From assembly GCA_910588565.1 (NCBI GenBank), contig CAJUPF010000057.1, positions 1-19,746 on the forward strand: DNA of 19,746 nt, given 5' to 3'. Below are positions 1 through 7,845 of the stretch, one piece after another. A program made the translations under genes and the position numbers. How positions within the stretch are numbered: position 1 is the first letter of the stretch; each line of letters opens with the position of its first letter. Source of the stretch: an uncultured Lachnospiraceae bacterium. GTDB taxonomy: Bacteria > Bacillota > Clostridia > Lachnospirales > Lachnospiraceae. The notes under the pieces are model-generated. The model worked only from the letters and a program-made list of their open reading frames with translations, did no database searches and was not told where the DNA came from.

Positions 1-199
1 TATTGAAACGAGGTATGCAAAAACAGAGGGCTATTATGTTTTGCGAAACACACAAATACCCGCTGTTTTGGTAGAAATGGGATTTCTCTCAAATTATTCT
101 GAGAGTCAAAAGCTGTTGGATGACGATTATCAGGAAAGTTTGGCACAGAGAATTGCAGAAGGAATTTCCAATGAAATAAAGAGAGGAGAGAATCTGTGA
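1..199 (+). CDS. N-acetylmuramoyl-L-alanine amidase, 3' end only
   Basis: The frame is open from base 2 to a TGA at 197-199, giving about 65 residues; the gene starts before the window. The residues VLRNTQIPAVLVEMGFLSN followed by a short helix ending in LAQRIAEGI are the classic C-terminal signature of the zinc-dependent Amidase_3 family (CwlD/AmiC type). In that family the Glu of VEMGF is a catalytic residue. The enzyme cleaves the amide bond between N-acetylmuramic acid and the stem peptide of peptidoglycan, outside the membrane or during sporulation. Without the N-terminus I cannot tell a spore-cortex CwlD from a general autolysin. Its stop overlaps a GTG start (GTGA) of the next small gene. 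Confidence 0.88.
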   Translation, partial: IETRYAKTEGYYVLRNTQIPAVLVEMGFLSNYSESQKLLDDDYQESLAQRIAEGISNEIKRGENL

Positions 200-402
200 A
201 GAACAATAAAAAAGGCGATAGAGCCAAAATTGAGATAGAACTGTTACTCCAAAAAGCGCTTAGAGTACAACAGGAACCCAGTCAGCAATTAAATGATTCG
301 ATTATCCGTCAATGCGAAAAAAAGAATGGAATAACTGTCAGAATCAAAAGAAGGACGACTTCTCACAAGCGGCGGGTTGAACGCTTATCTTGCCGACATT
401 GA
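196..402 (+). pseudogene. Truncated small gene with GTG start, N-terminal 45 codons then foreign sequence
   Basis: A GTG at 196 overlaps the amidase stop by four bases and is preceded by a good ribosome site (GAGGAGAG inside the amidase end). This suggests translational coupling. The first ~45 residues are charged and helical (KIEIELLLQKAL, then QQLNDSIIRQ) and look like the start of a genuine protein. I do not recognise the family. From about base 330 the reading continues in sequence that makes sense only in another frame, as TnpV. The last ~22 residues (Arg/His-rich) are therefore an out-of-frame tail ending at TGA 400-402. I read this as a chromosomal gene cut off by insertion or deletion of a mobile element. 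Confidence 0.5.
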
Positions 403-485
403 CAGGCAGGCGCAGGAACGCTTTGAAATGCTTGTAGAGCAGATGAAACAGGCACAGAGAGTAACGGAACAGCTAAAAGAAGAAA
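335..485 (+). pseudogene. TnpV-like transposon protein remnant
   Basis: In the frame that starts after the TAA at 332-334, the sequence reads as LLTSGGLNAYLADIDRQAQ and then a Glu/Gln-rich helix ending in QRVTEQLKEE. This matches what I know of the C-terminal half of TnpV, a small protein found in Tn4451/Tn5397-type and other clostridial mobile elements. No start codon or N-terminal half is present, and the frame joins unrelated sequence at about base 485. It is a fragment of roughly 50 codons and is not expected to be functional. Confidence 0.6.
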
Positions 486-674
486 TGGCATGTATCACTT
501 CGGTGGGTACAGCGGCTTTGCAAAGAAAATCGGATTGAGGGTGTATTGAATATTAATCGGGTGTGGCTTATTCCTAATACGGCAGAAAAACCAGCCGATG
601 CAAGAAGAAAGGAAATGAAGCGAAAAGAAGAAAATATATGTGACAAAATATGCGATATAAATTATGAAAGGTGA
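486..674 (+). pseudogene. Excisionase-like helix-turn-helix protein, 3' remnant
   Basis: This frame reads WHVSLRWVQRLCKENRIEGV and then a stretch containing RVWLIPNTAEKPADARRK, ending at TGA 672-674. It is the usual layout of small MerR/excisionase-like DNA-binding proteins (an HTH, then the RxWxIPxxAEKPxDxR segment) from clostridial mobile elements. The first helix and start codon are missing: the frame has a stop immediately upstream and abuts the TnpV remnant at about 485. Its stop lies only 4 bases before the next ATG, so the ribosome site of the downstream regulator sits inside this remnant. Confidence 0.6.
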
Positions 675-678
675 TGTT

Positions 679-1350
679 ATGGAAAAATTACTCATTGTTG
701 AAGATGATAACGATTTACGGGAAGGGCTTGAATTTACATTCCGTTCAGAAAAATATGAAGTGATTAGTGCAAATACAATAAAAAAAGCAAAAGAATGTTT
801 ACAGCAAATAGATTTTCAAGGAATCATATTAGATTGCAATCTCCCAGATGGGAATGGATTTGAACTCTGTAAAAAACTTCGTGAAGAATCAGAAATTCCT
901 ATTATTATGCTGACAGCGAGAGATACGGAATTAGATGAAATTAAAGCATTGGAATTAGGGGCAGATGATTATATGTCGAAACCTTTTTCTGTTGCTGTTT
1001 TAAAGGCAAGGGTGAAAAAAATGTTAAAAAACACAGAGCATTCTATCTTAAAATCAGGTAATATCCGTGTGGATTTATCAAATGGTAAAGTGACAAAAAA
1101 TGAGGAAGAAATCGAGCTGAGTTCGACGGAGTTAAAATTGCTGGTTTATTTTATAAAGAATACAGGACTGATTTTATCAAAAGAACAGATTCTTATGAAA
1201 ATATGGGAAAATGACGGGGAGTTTGTTGATGATAATATTGTATCGGTGAATATCCGACGGTTGCGAATAAAAATTGAAAGTGATGCCAAAAATCCGCAGC
1301 ATATAAAAACAGTACATGGAATGGGCTATATATGGAAAGAGGTTTTGTGA
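679..1350 (+). CDS. OmpR/PhoB-family response regulator of the ABC-transporter module
   Basis: This is a 223-aa cytoplasmic regulator: an N-terminal receiver with acidic pair VEDDND, phospho-acceptor Asp52 in ILDCNLPDG, the switch Thr in MLTARD and Lys in SKPF, then a C-terminal winged-helix domain (ELSSTELKLL ... VSVNIRRLRIKI ... VHGMGYIW). I prefer the ATG at 679 over the upstream ATG at 664 because AAAGGTGA lies just before it and MEKLLIVEDD is the normal family start. The stop TGA shares one base with the kinase ATG, so the two are translationally coupled. Together with the downstream kinase, ATPase and permease it forms a Bce/VanRS-like peptide-sensing and export module. The likely target is the direct repeat before the ATPase gene. 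Confidence 0.93.
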   Translation: MEKLLIVEDDNDLREGLEFTFRSEKYEVISANTIKKAKECLQQIDFQGIILDCNLPDGNGFELCKKLREESEIPIIMLTARDTELDEIKALELGADDYMSKPFSVAVLKARVKKMLKNTEHSILKSGNIRVDLSNGKVTKNEEEIELSSTELKLLVYFIKNTGLILSKEQILMKIWENDGEFVDDNIVSVNIRRLRIKIESDAKNPQHIKTVHGMGYIWKEVL

Positions 1351-2246
1351 TGATTTTCGTTTCTGTTTGGGCAGTTACAGTGACAATTTTATTATTATTA
1401 TTTGTAATAAGGAATAGGATAATTTACCGCAAAATCAATCGGATTTTAGAACAACTGATTGAGGGGAGGAAAATAGATGATATACCGTTTAATGAAAGTG
1501 AGTTGTCATTATTTTATCATCAGATAAAAATGATATCACATAAATTAGATTTTGAAATCGGAAGGGCAGATTTAGAAAAGGAGCAGATAAAGCAGCTTAT
1601 TTCTAATATCTCACATCAGCTTAAGACGCCTTTAGCAAATGTAATGATGTATGAAGAATTGCTCGGCAGCAATGATTTGACAAAAGAGCAGCAATCGAAC
1701 TTTTTGCATAAATTAAAAACGCAGACAGAAAAAATAGACTGGCTATTGGAATCGCTTTTTAAAATGTCAAAGCTTGAACAAAATGTGATAGAATTCGATG
1801 TAAAAAAGGAAGGAATCAAAAAAACCATACGGAATGCGGTAAGTGCGGTTTTTGAAAAAGCAGAAGAAAAGAATATTGATATCCATGTTATGGAATTTGA
1901 AGATGCTGTACTTTTACATAATCCAAAATGGACTTTGGAAGTATTTGTGAATCTATTGGAAAATGCAATTAAATATACGTCTTTTGGACTGATAGAAATA
2001 TCATTTGAACAGTTGGAAACATACAGTATTGTCCATATAAAAGATAATGGGATAGGAATCTCAAAAGAAGATATTCCTCATATTTTCGAGCGTTTTTACC
2101 GCAGCAAACATGCAGAACAAACGGAAGGTTCTGGAATAGGGTTATATTTATCCAAAATGATATTGGAAAAGGAAAAGGGATATCTGACAGTCAAATCGGA
2201 ACTTGGAAAGGGAAGTGTTTTTTCAGTTTTCTTACAAAATTGTTAG
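1350..2246 (+). CDS. Sensor histidine kinase of the ABC-transporter module
   Basis: The protein is 298 aa if started at ATG 1350, which has AAAGAGG 7 nt upstream; a start at 1332 would lack a ribosome site. A single hydrophobic segment (about residues 3-20) is followed directly by a coiled linker, with almost no extracellular part. HisKA has phospho-acceptor His89 in ISHQLKTPL. The HATPase_c domain has an N box at Asn205 (NLLENAIKY), DNGIGIS, the F box HIFERFYRS and the G2 loop GSGIGLYLS. The lack of a sensory domain suggests it senses through its partner ABC transporter or membrane, as BceS-like kinases do; that is inference. The gene is co-transcribed with the regulator (one-base overlap). 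Confidence 0.92.
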   Translation: MIFVSVWAVTVTILLLLFVIRNRIIYRKINRILEQLIEGRKIDDIPFNESELSLFYHQIKMISHKLDFEIGRADLEKEQIKQLISNISHQLKTPLANVMMYEELLGSNDLTKEQQSNFLHKLKTQTEKIDWLLESLFKMSKLEQNVIEFDVKKEGIKKTIRNAVSAVFEKAEEKNIDIHVMEFEDAVLLHNPKWTLEVFVNLLENAIKYTSFGLIEISFEQLETYSIVHIKDNGIGISKEDIPHIFERFYRSKHAEQTEGSGIGLYLSKMILEKEKGYLTVKSELGKGSVFSVFLQNC

Positions 2247-2259
2247 ATCTATTTGAGTG

Positions 2260-2294
2260 TCTGTAGGGTTTCTGTAAGAAGCGTATTTTATAAT
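2260..2294 (+). promoter_or_regulatory. Candidate regulator-controlled promoter of the ABC genes
   Basis: A direct repeat TCTGTA (2260-2265) - GGGTT - TCTGTA (2271-2276) has the 11-bp period expected for an OmpR-family dimer. It is followed 12 bp later by a perfect -10 hexamer TATAAT at 2289-2294. No good -35 is present at 17 bp spacing, as is usual for activated promoters. It lies in the 111-bp gap between the kinase and ATPase genes, so the ABC genes probably have their own inducible start, with a leader of about 55 nt. No experiment supports the assignment to this regulator; geometry and position are the basis. Confidence 0.5.
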
Positions 2295-2357
2295 AGGTTT
2301 CAGAAATCCTTAAGACTGCCAGGACGGCATCTTTGGGGAAACAAAGGAGGCAGCGAT

Positions 2358-3053
2358 ATGGCAATTGTGATTATAAGAAATCTGAGTAAAAATTATGGCA
2401 AAGGCGAAAATGAAGTAAAAGCATTAAAGCATGTGAATCTTGAAATCAATCAAGGAGAGTTTGTTGCGTTATTAGGCATTTCTGGGTCTGGAAAAAGTAC
2501 ATTGCTTCATATGATTGGCGGATTAGATGTTGTTACTGAGGGCGAGGTTATGATTGACGGGCATAATATCGCAAAATTGAACCGTAAAGAACTTGCAATT
2601 TTCCGTCGGCGGAAAATAGGTTTTGTTTTTCAAAATTATAGTTTAATGCCTGTACTGAACGTATATGATAATGTGGCATTGCCTGTTTCTTTTGATAAGA
2701 GCAGACATATTGACCATGCATATATGGAACGATTGCTAAAAGATTTGAAGATTTGGGATAAAAGGATGAAATATCCGAGTGAACTGTCTGGCGGTCAGCA
2801 GCAAAGAGCCGCAATAGCGAGGGCTTTATCGAACAAGCCTGCACTTATTCTTGCAGATGAGCCGACGGGAAATTTGGATTCAAAGACGACAAATGATGTG
2901 ATTGGACTGCTAAAAGCAAGTGGAAGGCAATATAACCAGACCATTTTAATGGTAACGCATAATGAAGTGATAGCGCAAAATTGCGATAGAATCATTCGTA
3001 TTGAAGATGGTGTTCTTTACGAAAATGAGAAAGGCGGTGGACTTCATGCATAA
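2358..3053 (+). CDS. ABC transporter ATP-binding protein (MacB/BceA type)
   Basis: The protein has 231 residues from ATG 2358, which is preceded at 7 nt by AAAGGAGG; longer in-frame starts have no such site. It carries Walker A GISGSGKST (residues 40-48), Q loop FVFQNYSLMP, signature LSGGQQQR (143-150), Walker B ALILADEP (162-169), D loop GNLDS and switch His201 in MVTHN. All residues needed for ATP hydrolysis are present. The family powers FtsX-like permeases that remove or sense peptide antibiotics, or carry lipoproteins. The permease start (ATG 3046) overlaps the end of this gene by 8 bases. Because that permease is damaged, this ATPase may have no working partner. Confidence 0.93.
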   Translation: MAIVIIRNLSKNYGKGENEVKALKHVNLEINQGEFVALLGISGSGKSTLLHMIGGLDVVTEGEVMIDGHNIAKLNRKELAIFRRRKIGFVFQNYSLMPVLNVYDNVALPVSFDKSRHIDHAYMERLLKDLKIWDKRMKYPSELSGGQQQRAAIARALSNKPALILADEPTGNLDSKTTNDVIGLLKASGRQYNQTILMVTHNEVIAQNCDRIIRIEDGVLYENEKGGGLHA

Positions 3054-5395
3054 TAATATGAGATTAGCAATTTCTTATATAAAATATGATAGAAAACAAG
3101 CCGCTATTTTGTTATGGGGATATCCAGTATCTTGAAATGAACCATAGAACATTATTGGAAGGGACATATCCAAAACATAAGAATGAAATTGCACTTGACT
3201 ATTATGCACTCCATAACTTGGGGATGGATTATGCTCTGGGAAGTACATTAGAGTTGGGCGGGGAAAGATTCACTTTAACAGGAATTGTTTCAGAGGGCGC
3301 GAAAACGGCGGATAATTCCATTTTAATTTTTACTGATAAAGAAACTGTTTTGGATATGGACGAAGCATCGTTTCTTTATTTGGAATTTTCAGATGCAAAA
3401 CGTGCTTATGAACAGTTTTCTGCTTTCTTACAAAAGAATCGAATCAGCTGCCCAAACCCTGAAATGAATGACGGCATTTCAGTTTATATAGGTGCAGAGC
3501 CAAAAGAAACAATCATAGATATTATTCTTACTGCATTACATTTAGATGAATGTAATGCAGTTGGAAAGCTGATTTACCTATTTGGCAGATTGGATAACAA
3601 TAACAATCTTTTGCAGAAAATGATTTTTGCAGTAATTTTTTTGTTTGGGGTTTTTATTATCAACAGTATTTTTCGGGTAATTGTCCAAAAAAGAAAAAGC
3701 CAGTATGGATTGCTGGAAGTTTTAGGGATAGATGAAAAAAATATGTTTGCGGCAATGTTGATGGAATTGGTTATTTTGTTTATCCCCGCATATTTCATTG
3801 GCGGTATTCTGGGAATTGTTGTGGCAAGATTTCTTTTTCAGGGCACATTTAAAGCAGCAATGGATATTTTTGCTTTGGGTTTTCTGCTATTCCTTTTATT
3901 TTTGGTATTTTGTTCGGCAGGAGCTATTCGGAATATGCGTAAATATACGCAGACAGAAAAGATGAAAGATTCTTCATACAGAAAGAGCCGTAAGATTATC
4001 AGCTTAAAAAAGCATCATATAATGGGAACTCTCAGCAGACGTTTTATATTAACGAAAAAGACTGCTTTTGCAGGAATTATCATTTCCCTGTCAATGGGCG
4101 GCGTTTTATTTGTTTCTTCAACATATGTTGCGGATAATGCGAAACAGAACAATGAACATGCCATGCTGACCGATGAATCCCTTTATACGGATATACGGAT
4201 ATCTATTGAAGATGATGATTTGGGCAATGTAATTCCATGGAATATTGAGAGCGAAATAAAGAAAGAAAATATAAGCGGAATAAAAGAAATCTTTCCAGTA
4301 TCCTATACTTTAGGCGAAATTCCTTTGGATAACGGGATTTTGAAATGGACAGAGTTTTATCCGGAAATAGAGGAACATGCGGACAGAAAGCAGGATGAAA
4401 ATATAATGGAAAAATATAATGGAATTGCAACAAAACAAAGTGAATCGGATTATAAATTAAAAGTAAATGTATATGGGTATGGGGAACCACAATTATCCGC
4501 TCTTTCCGAATATCTGCTTGAAGGTACAGTTTCTTACAATAAAATGATTGAAAATAATCAGGTGATATTAAAGACGCTGATGGATGGCGCAGGATATTAC
4601 GATGGAATAGATATACATGCTGGCGACCATATTACATTAAAAGTACCTAAGAATACTTTAGCAGATAATGAGGAATTATTGAAATTTCAAGCATCAGATG
4701 AAAACTATATTGAAAAGGATTTTGTAGTTTCCGCCATTGTAAGCCGCTGTACGGGAGAAACAGATGAATTTATTGGCTCTGGTACGGATGTAGTAAGTGT
4801 AATTATGCCGCAGCAGATGATGGAATCTAATTTTGATATTGCAGATTATAACAGTTTAAATATAAACCTTGAAGAAGATGCAAAAAGCGGTGAGGTCAGT
4901 AATAAACTTAAAAATTACATTGTCGGGCTTAACAAATGTGTAATACATGACAATACGGACGAAATAGCGAAAAAGAATGACAGCATCATGCAAAAAGTAT
5001 ATTTCTTTTATGGAATTGCCCTTATTCTGTTTTTCATCAGTTTATTGCATACAACAAACAGTATGAATCATCAGATTCAATCCAGACGATATGAGCTGGC
5101 AATCCTTCGGGCAATGGGAATTACGGAGCGGGGATTTTGTAAGATATTGATAAACGAAGGACTTTTTTATGGTGTATTTACCAGTGTTTGTATGCTTGTG
5201 CTTATTTTCATAAGTAAATTTATTTTGGCAAACATCATGCAGCATATACTGCGTTTTATTATCGTGAATAATAATATTCCACTTCTTCCTTGTGTTGGAA
5301 TGACTTTGTTAAACATAATTGTATGTGTAGTTGTAATAGTAGTGTCGGGCAGAGAATTGTTGAAGAAAAATATTATAGACGAAATAAGAGGATAA
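3046..5395 (+). pseudogene. FtsX-family ABC permease with 5' deletion
   Basis: The natural start is ATG 3046, overlapping the ATPase stop. It reads MHNNMRLAISYIKYDRKQAA and then terminates at TGA 3133-3135. The rest of the permease continues in another frame (open from at least 3086 to TAA 5393-5395, up to 769 codons), beginning in mid-protein at YGDIQYLEMNHRTLLEG. The expected first membrane helix and start of the first extracellular domain are therefore missing, with a frame change near 3105-3115. The remainder is otherwise intact: a membrane block at roughly residues 178-345 of the 769-codon frame, a large extracellular domain, and three C-terminal helices ending in KNIIDEIRG. The ATG at 3086 lacks a ribosome site. 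I expect loss of function. A frame-restoring translational slip is not excluded but has no support. Confidence 0.7.
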
Positions 5396-5399
5396 AAGA

Positions 5400-5570
5400 T
5401 TGAGAGAAACGCAATGGTTACTATGTCCTGTTTGTAGAAATAAAACACGGATGAAGTTACTGAAATATACGGAACTCAAAAAATTTCCTTTATTCTGTCC
5501 GAAATGTAAAAATGAAACACTAATAGAAGTTAAGAATTTTAAGGTCAAAGTGATAGAGCCAGACGCATAA
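5400..5570 (+). CDS. Cys-rich KTR-type small protein
   Basis: The gene codes for 56 residues from TTG 5400, with AAGAGGAT 8 nt upstream, right after the permease stop (4-base gap). Two CxxC pairs (LCPVCRNKTR and FCPKCKNET) make a small zinc-ribbon-like fold. The KTR after the first pair and the ETLIEVK tail match the cysteine-rich KTR family that is common in conjugative and other mobile elements of Firmicutes. Function unknown; metal binding by the four Cys is inferred. It is co-directional with the transporter module and probably the last gene of that operon. Confidence 0.72.
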   Translation: MRETQWLLCPVCRNKTRMKLLKYTELKKFPLFCPKCKNETLIEVKNFKVKVIEPDA

Positions 5571-5700
5571 GACACAGAGCCTTTGCGGTTTTTCTTTTGT
5601 CGTTTTTTATCAGAATGTGCCGCAAGACTAGCGCCTTGTAAAGTTTAAAAGTTTATCAAAATTTATTCCGGGTGTTTGGATTGAAACACCCGGTAAAGAA
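5571..5700. other. Intergenic stretch with a 10-bp perfect hairpin
   Basis: This AT-rich stretch lies between the KTR gene and the IS630 remnant. It contains a perfect inverted repeat CCGGGTGTTT (5668-5677) / AAACACCCGG (5684-5693) with a 6-nt loop. On the plus strand no T tract follows. On the minus strand it sits 8 nt after the IS630 stop and is followed by AATAAATTTT, so it may be a weak minus-strand terminator. Nothing else in the stretch reads as coding. Confidence 0.4.
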
Positions 5701-5874
5701 CTAATTTTCAAATATCGGTGTAGGATATAAGCGTTTTAGTTTTACTCTTGCATCCTTAGTTGTAAACTGCCAGTTCACACCTTTTTGACGCTGGCTGCGA
5801 TCTCTTTCCCATTCGGCAAGCATTTCATTGAGTTCCTGGAAATGCCGCGTAAAACGAACCCGGACAGTGGGTAT
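5701..5874 (-). pseudogene. IS630-family transposase, 3' remnant
   Basis: Read on the minus strand, about 58 codons end at a stop formed by 5701-5703 and include QKGVNWQFTTKDARVKLKRL YP near the end. The WQFTTxDARxKLxxLYP motif is the conserved C-terminus of IS630-type DDE transposases. The DDE catalytic core and N-terminus are absent: the frame meets a stop at 5875-5877, where the cupin gene begins. It is an inactive stub left by deletion. Confidence 0.6.
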
Positions 5875-5880
5875 TTATTA

Positions 5881-6204
5881 TTATACGCTTTGCTCTCGTT
5901 CTGTAGAAATCTTGATTACAACAGTCGTCTGGTCTGCATTATTCCAGATAGAATGCGGCACCATGCCGTCTACAAAGAAGGATTCATTTTTCTTAACAAT
6001 TATTTCCTTGTCATCAAGAATAACCTTTGCTTCACCGTCAACTACGATAAAGATATGGTTATCGCTATGTGTATGATTTCCCTCCGGACCCCCACCACCT
6101 TTTTCAATATAGGCGATTGCACCCCATTTAATCTTACCATTTTCGTCAAAAAGTCTCTTGGCAGAAAATCCTTTATGGTTTGGTGGCGTAATAAACTCTT
6201 GCAT
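5881..6204 (-). CDS. Single-domain cupin protein
   Basis: This is a soluble 107-aa protein starting at the ATG formed by 6202-6204, with AAGGAG upstream on the minus strand. A small beta-barrel is predicted: cupin motif 1 is GNHTHSDNHIFIVVDG with His44, His46 and His50, and motif 2 is DGMVPHSIWN with His84. These four His could hold one divalent metal; the usual motif-1 Glu position is His50 here. Stand-alone cupins of this size often bind small ligands or act as isomerases or dioxygenases, but the substrate cannot be told. It has its own strong promoter and is flanked by transposase remnants on both sides, which suggests accessory cargo. Confidence 0.85.
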   Translation of the reverse strand: MQEFITPPNHKGFSAKRLFDENGKIKWGAIAYIEKGGGGPEGNHTHSDNHIFIVVDGEAKVILDDKEIIVKKNESFFVDGMVPHSIWNNADQTTVVIKISTEREQSV

Positions 6205-6237
6205 ATTGGTTACGCTCCTTATCTGGTATTTGGGATA

Positions 6238-6266
6238 ATGATATTACTTTAAAGGGTATATGTCAA
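6238..6266 (-). promoter_or_regulatory. Near-consensus sigma-A promoter of the cupin gene
   Basis: On the minus strand the -35 TTGACA (6261-6266) and -10 TATCAT (6238-6243) are separated by exactly 17 bp. Transcription would start near 6231 and give a short leader of about 27 nt that holds AAGGAG. This is the clearest housekeeping promoter on the minus strand in this region. Confidence 0.75.
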
Positions 6267-6308
6267 TCTTTATTTTGAATTTGAGTTTCCCCATTTTCAA
6301 CAGCCAAA

Positions 6309-6883
6309 TCACCCGAAAGCCTCTATACCAAAATATCCGGCCAATGTAAGCTGTTGTGATTGCTCCTTTTTCAACAGGAATCTTTTTATGCCAGAGCGTG
6401 CCCCTGCAAGGACACGCTCAATCGCATATCCTAATGCATAAAAAATGAATTTCGGCATGTCATATATTCTCTTGGAGCATTCCTTTAATTCCATCATAAA
6501 TACGGTGTCATCCTTCTGGAAACTCATAATGCTGATATATCCTGCCGCAAGCGTTGCAAGCAGGTTTAGATTCCGGATTGACTGTAGGGACGTCACCCGC
6601 AGATCCTCCAGTTCAAACTGCCGCTTCTTGAATTTAAAATATTCCTCGATCCTCCACCGCATGAGATATATTTATGCCGCTATCATGCAGAGCTTTTTCC
6701 TGTCCGCCATCTTTAAATTTGTTAAAAGCAGCATCGGGTCTTTCCCAAATCCATATACAGCAGCTAATATTAAATCCTTTGTGGGATACCCACACAGGCT
6801 CACTGGGATATAGCTTATTTTGCACTCAATTTTCTTTCCATGCTTATCCATAAAATCCATCCGGTAATTCCTTTTATATTTAT
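6309..6883 (-). pseudogene. IS4-family transposase, C-terminal part with in-frame stop
   Basis: The minus-strand reading runs from NYRMDFMDKHGKKIECKISY down to MRWRIEEYFKFKKRQFELED and RVTSLQSIRNLNLLAT. The (R/M)RWxIEE segment with the following LExLRVxSL is the typical C-terminal DDE region of IS4-like (DDE_Tnp_1) transposases. One reading frame holds the whole piece but is broken by TAA at 6672-6674, just before IYLMRWRIEEYF; one A-to-T change from AAA Lys would explain it. The 5' side ends abruptly at about 6883, where the reading becomes Rpn sequence. The missing upstream piece lies on the opposite strand at about 6960-7112. Confidence 0.8.
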
Positions 6884-6955
6884 TCTATATAACTGTATCA
6901 GGTATTTTTTATCCTGAAATAAATTCGTAAAAACACTGTCTTTAATAGTATCTGC
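6884..6955 (-). pseudogene. Inverted N-terminal fragment of an Rpn-family nuclease gene
   Basis: The minus strand from 6955 to 6884 reads ADTIKDSVFTNLFQDKKYLI followed by QLYR. This is the usual start of clostridial Rpn/PD-(D/E)XK family 'recombination-promoting nuclease' proteins, which normally continue into ALHPED. The continuation is found on the plus strand from 7113. No start codon precedes the fragment (TAA lies directly upstream). Confidence 0.65.
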
Positions 6956-6959
6956 TTAA

Positions 6960-7112
6960 AAGCGCTCTCAGCGCACTTTTCAAAAACCTGTGTCCGTACA
7001 TTAGACAGAGGCTTTGATGATAACGAATATTATAAATGAAAAATTCGTCATCCGCGCAAAGAAGAACCGGAATGTCATATATCATGGAAAAACGCAGAAT
7101 ATCATGGATGTG
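6960..7112 (+). pseudogene. Inverted middle fragment of the IS4 transposase
   Basis: The plus strand reads VRTLDRGFDDNEYYK (with the DRGFD catalytic-Asp segment of IS4-type transposases; Leu codon at 7001), hits TGA at 7037-7039, and continues in another frame as EKFVIRAKKNRNVIYHGKTQ and NIMDVA. This is the part that should directly precede the minus-strand YKRNYRMDF piece. It is frameshifted and orphaned. After codon GTG GCG the same frame continues into Rpn coding sequence. Confidence 0.65.
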
Positions 7113-7702
7113 GCGCTTCACCCGGAAGATATGGAGACTACAGAGGATGAACTGAAGGACATTACGATTAAAAATATATTGGTGGATGCGTGCTATAATG
7201 ATTTGGGTTTCACAGTCGGAGATAAAATCATGATTCTAACGGAAGCACAAACCACATGGACAATGAATATCATTATACGGGCATTGACGTAAAGGTAAAA
7301 ATGATATACGACGGGAAAGACAATGATATTATCAGCCAGTATGTCGCCTTTACAAAGGTATATGACGAGCAGATAAAATTATATGGACGAACCAGGGAAG
7401 CAGTTACCAATACAATCAATATCTGTAAAGACAGGGATGTTCTGAAAGAGTATTTATTGAGCAGAGAAAAGGAGGTTGTGGACATGATGATGACATTGTT
7501 TGACGAAGAGCAGGTAATGCGTGCTTATGTGGAAAGTGAGAAAAAGGAAGCGACAGTGATTTCAGCAATTGAGATATATCAGGAGATGGGACTGCCTATT
7601 TCAGAAACCATAAAGAAAGTAGCTGGAAAATATAAACTTGAAGAAAACGATGCGGAAGCATGGGTTCGGAAATATTGGAAAAGAGAAGGGGATAACCAAT
7701 AG
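7113..7702 (+). pseudogene. Rpn-family (PD-(D/E)XK) nuclease gene, lacking start and middle
   Basis: The frame runs from ALHPEDMETTEDELKDITIK through YNDLGFTVGDKIMILTEAQT TWTMNIIIR, then is broken near 7260-7290 (TAA after RALT). It resumes in a second frame at IDVKVKMIYDGKDNDIISQY and runs to TAG 7700-7702. The D of NDLGF and the E-x-Q of LTEAQ are the nuclease-like core residues. Family members usually have ~50-60 residues between IIIRAL and VDVKVKMIYDGK, which are missing here: a deletion with frameshift. In the family these proteins promote RecA-independent recombination in E. coli and may themselves be mobile. The C-terminal helical part (EEQVMRAYVESEKKEATV...) looks intact, but the gene as a whole is dead. 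Confidence 0.75.
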
Positions 7703-7723
7703 TTTCCATACCAAGAAGAAAAG

Positions 7724-7776
7724 AAAGAGGTTTTGCTACTGGCTTACTACTTTTCCTCTTTTTACGTCTTTTTTTA
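7724..7776 (+). terminator. Candidate intrinsic terminator after the Rpn remnant
   Basis: AAAGAGG (7724-7730) pairs with CCTCTTT (7755-7761) around a 24-nt loop, followed by T-rich sequence with a 7-T run at 7769-7775. The loop is long, so the call is moderate. Confidence 0.4.
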
Positions 7777-7845
7777 TACTCTTTTCCAGTCTGTGAAAAA
7801 AATACGGGTGCATTTGTGAAGTATAATCACCGAAAGGAGACGTAA

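Noticed and set aside
664..679. Upstream ATG at 664 for the response regulator
   Set aside because: It has no ribosome site, while ATG 679 has AAAGGTGA and gives the normal family start.
5576..5620. Terminator after the KTR gene (GCC...GGTTTTTC)
   Set aside because: Only two to three base pairs can form before the T-rich stretch; not convincing.
5785..6252. Plus-strand reading of 155 codons over the cupin
   Set aside because: The minus-strand cupin has motifs, ribosome site and promoter; the plus-strand reading has none.
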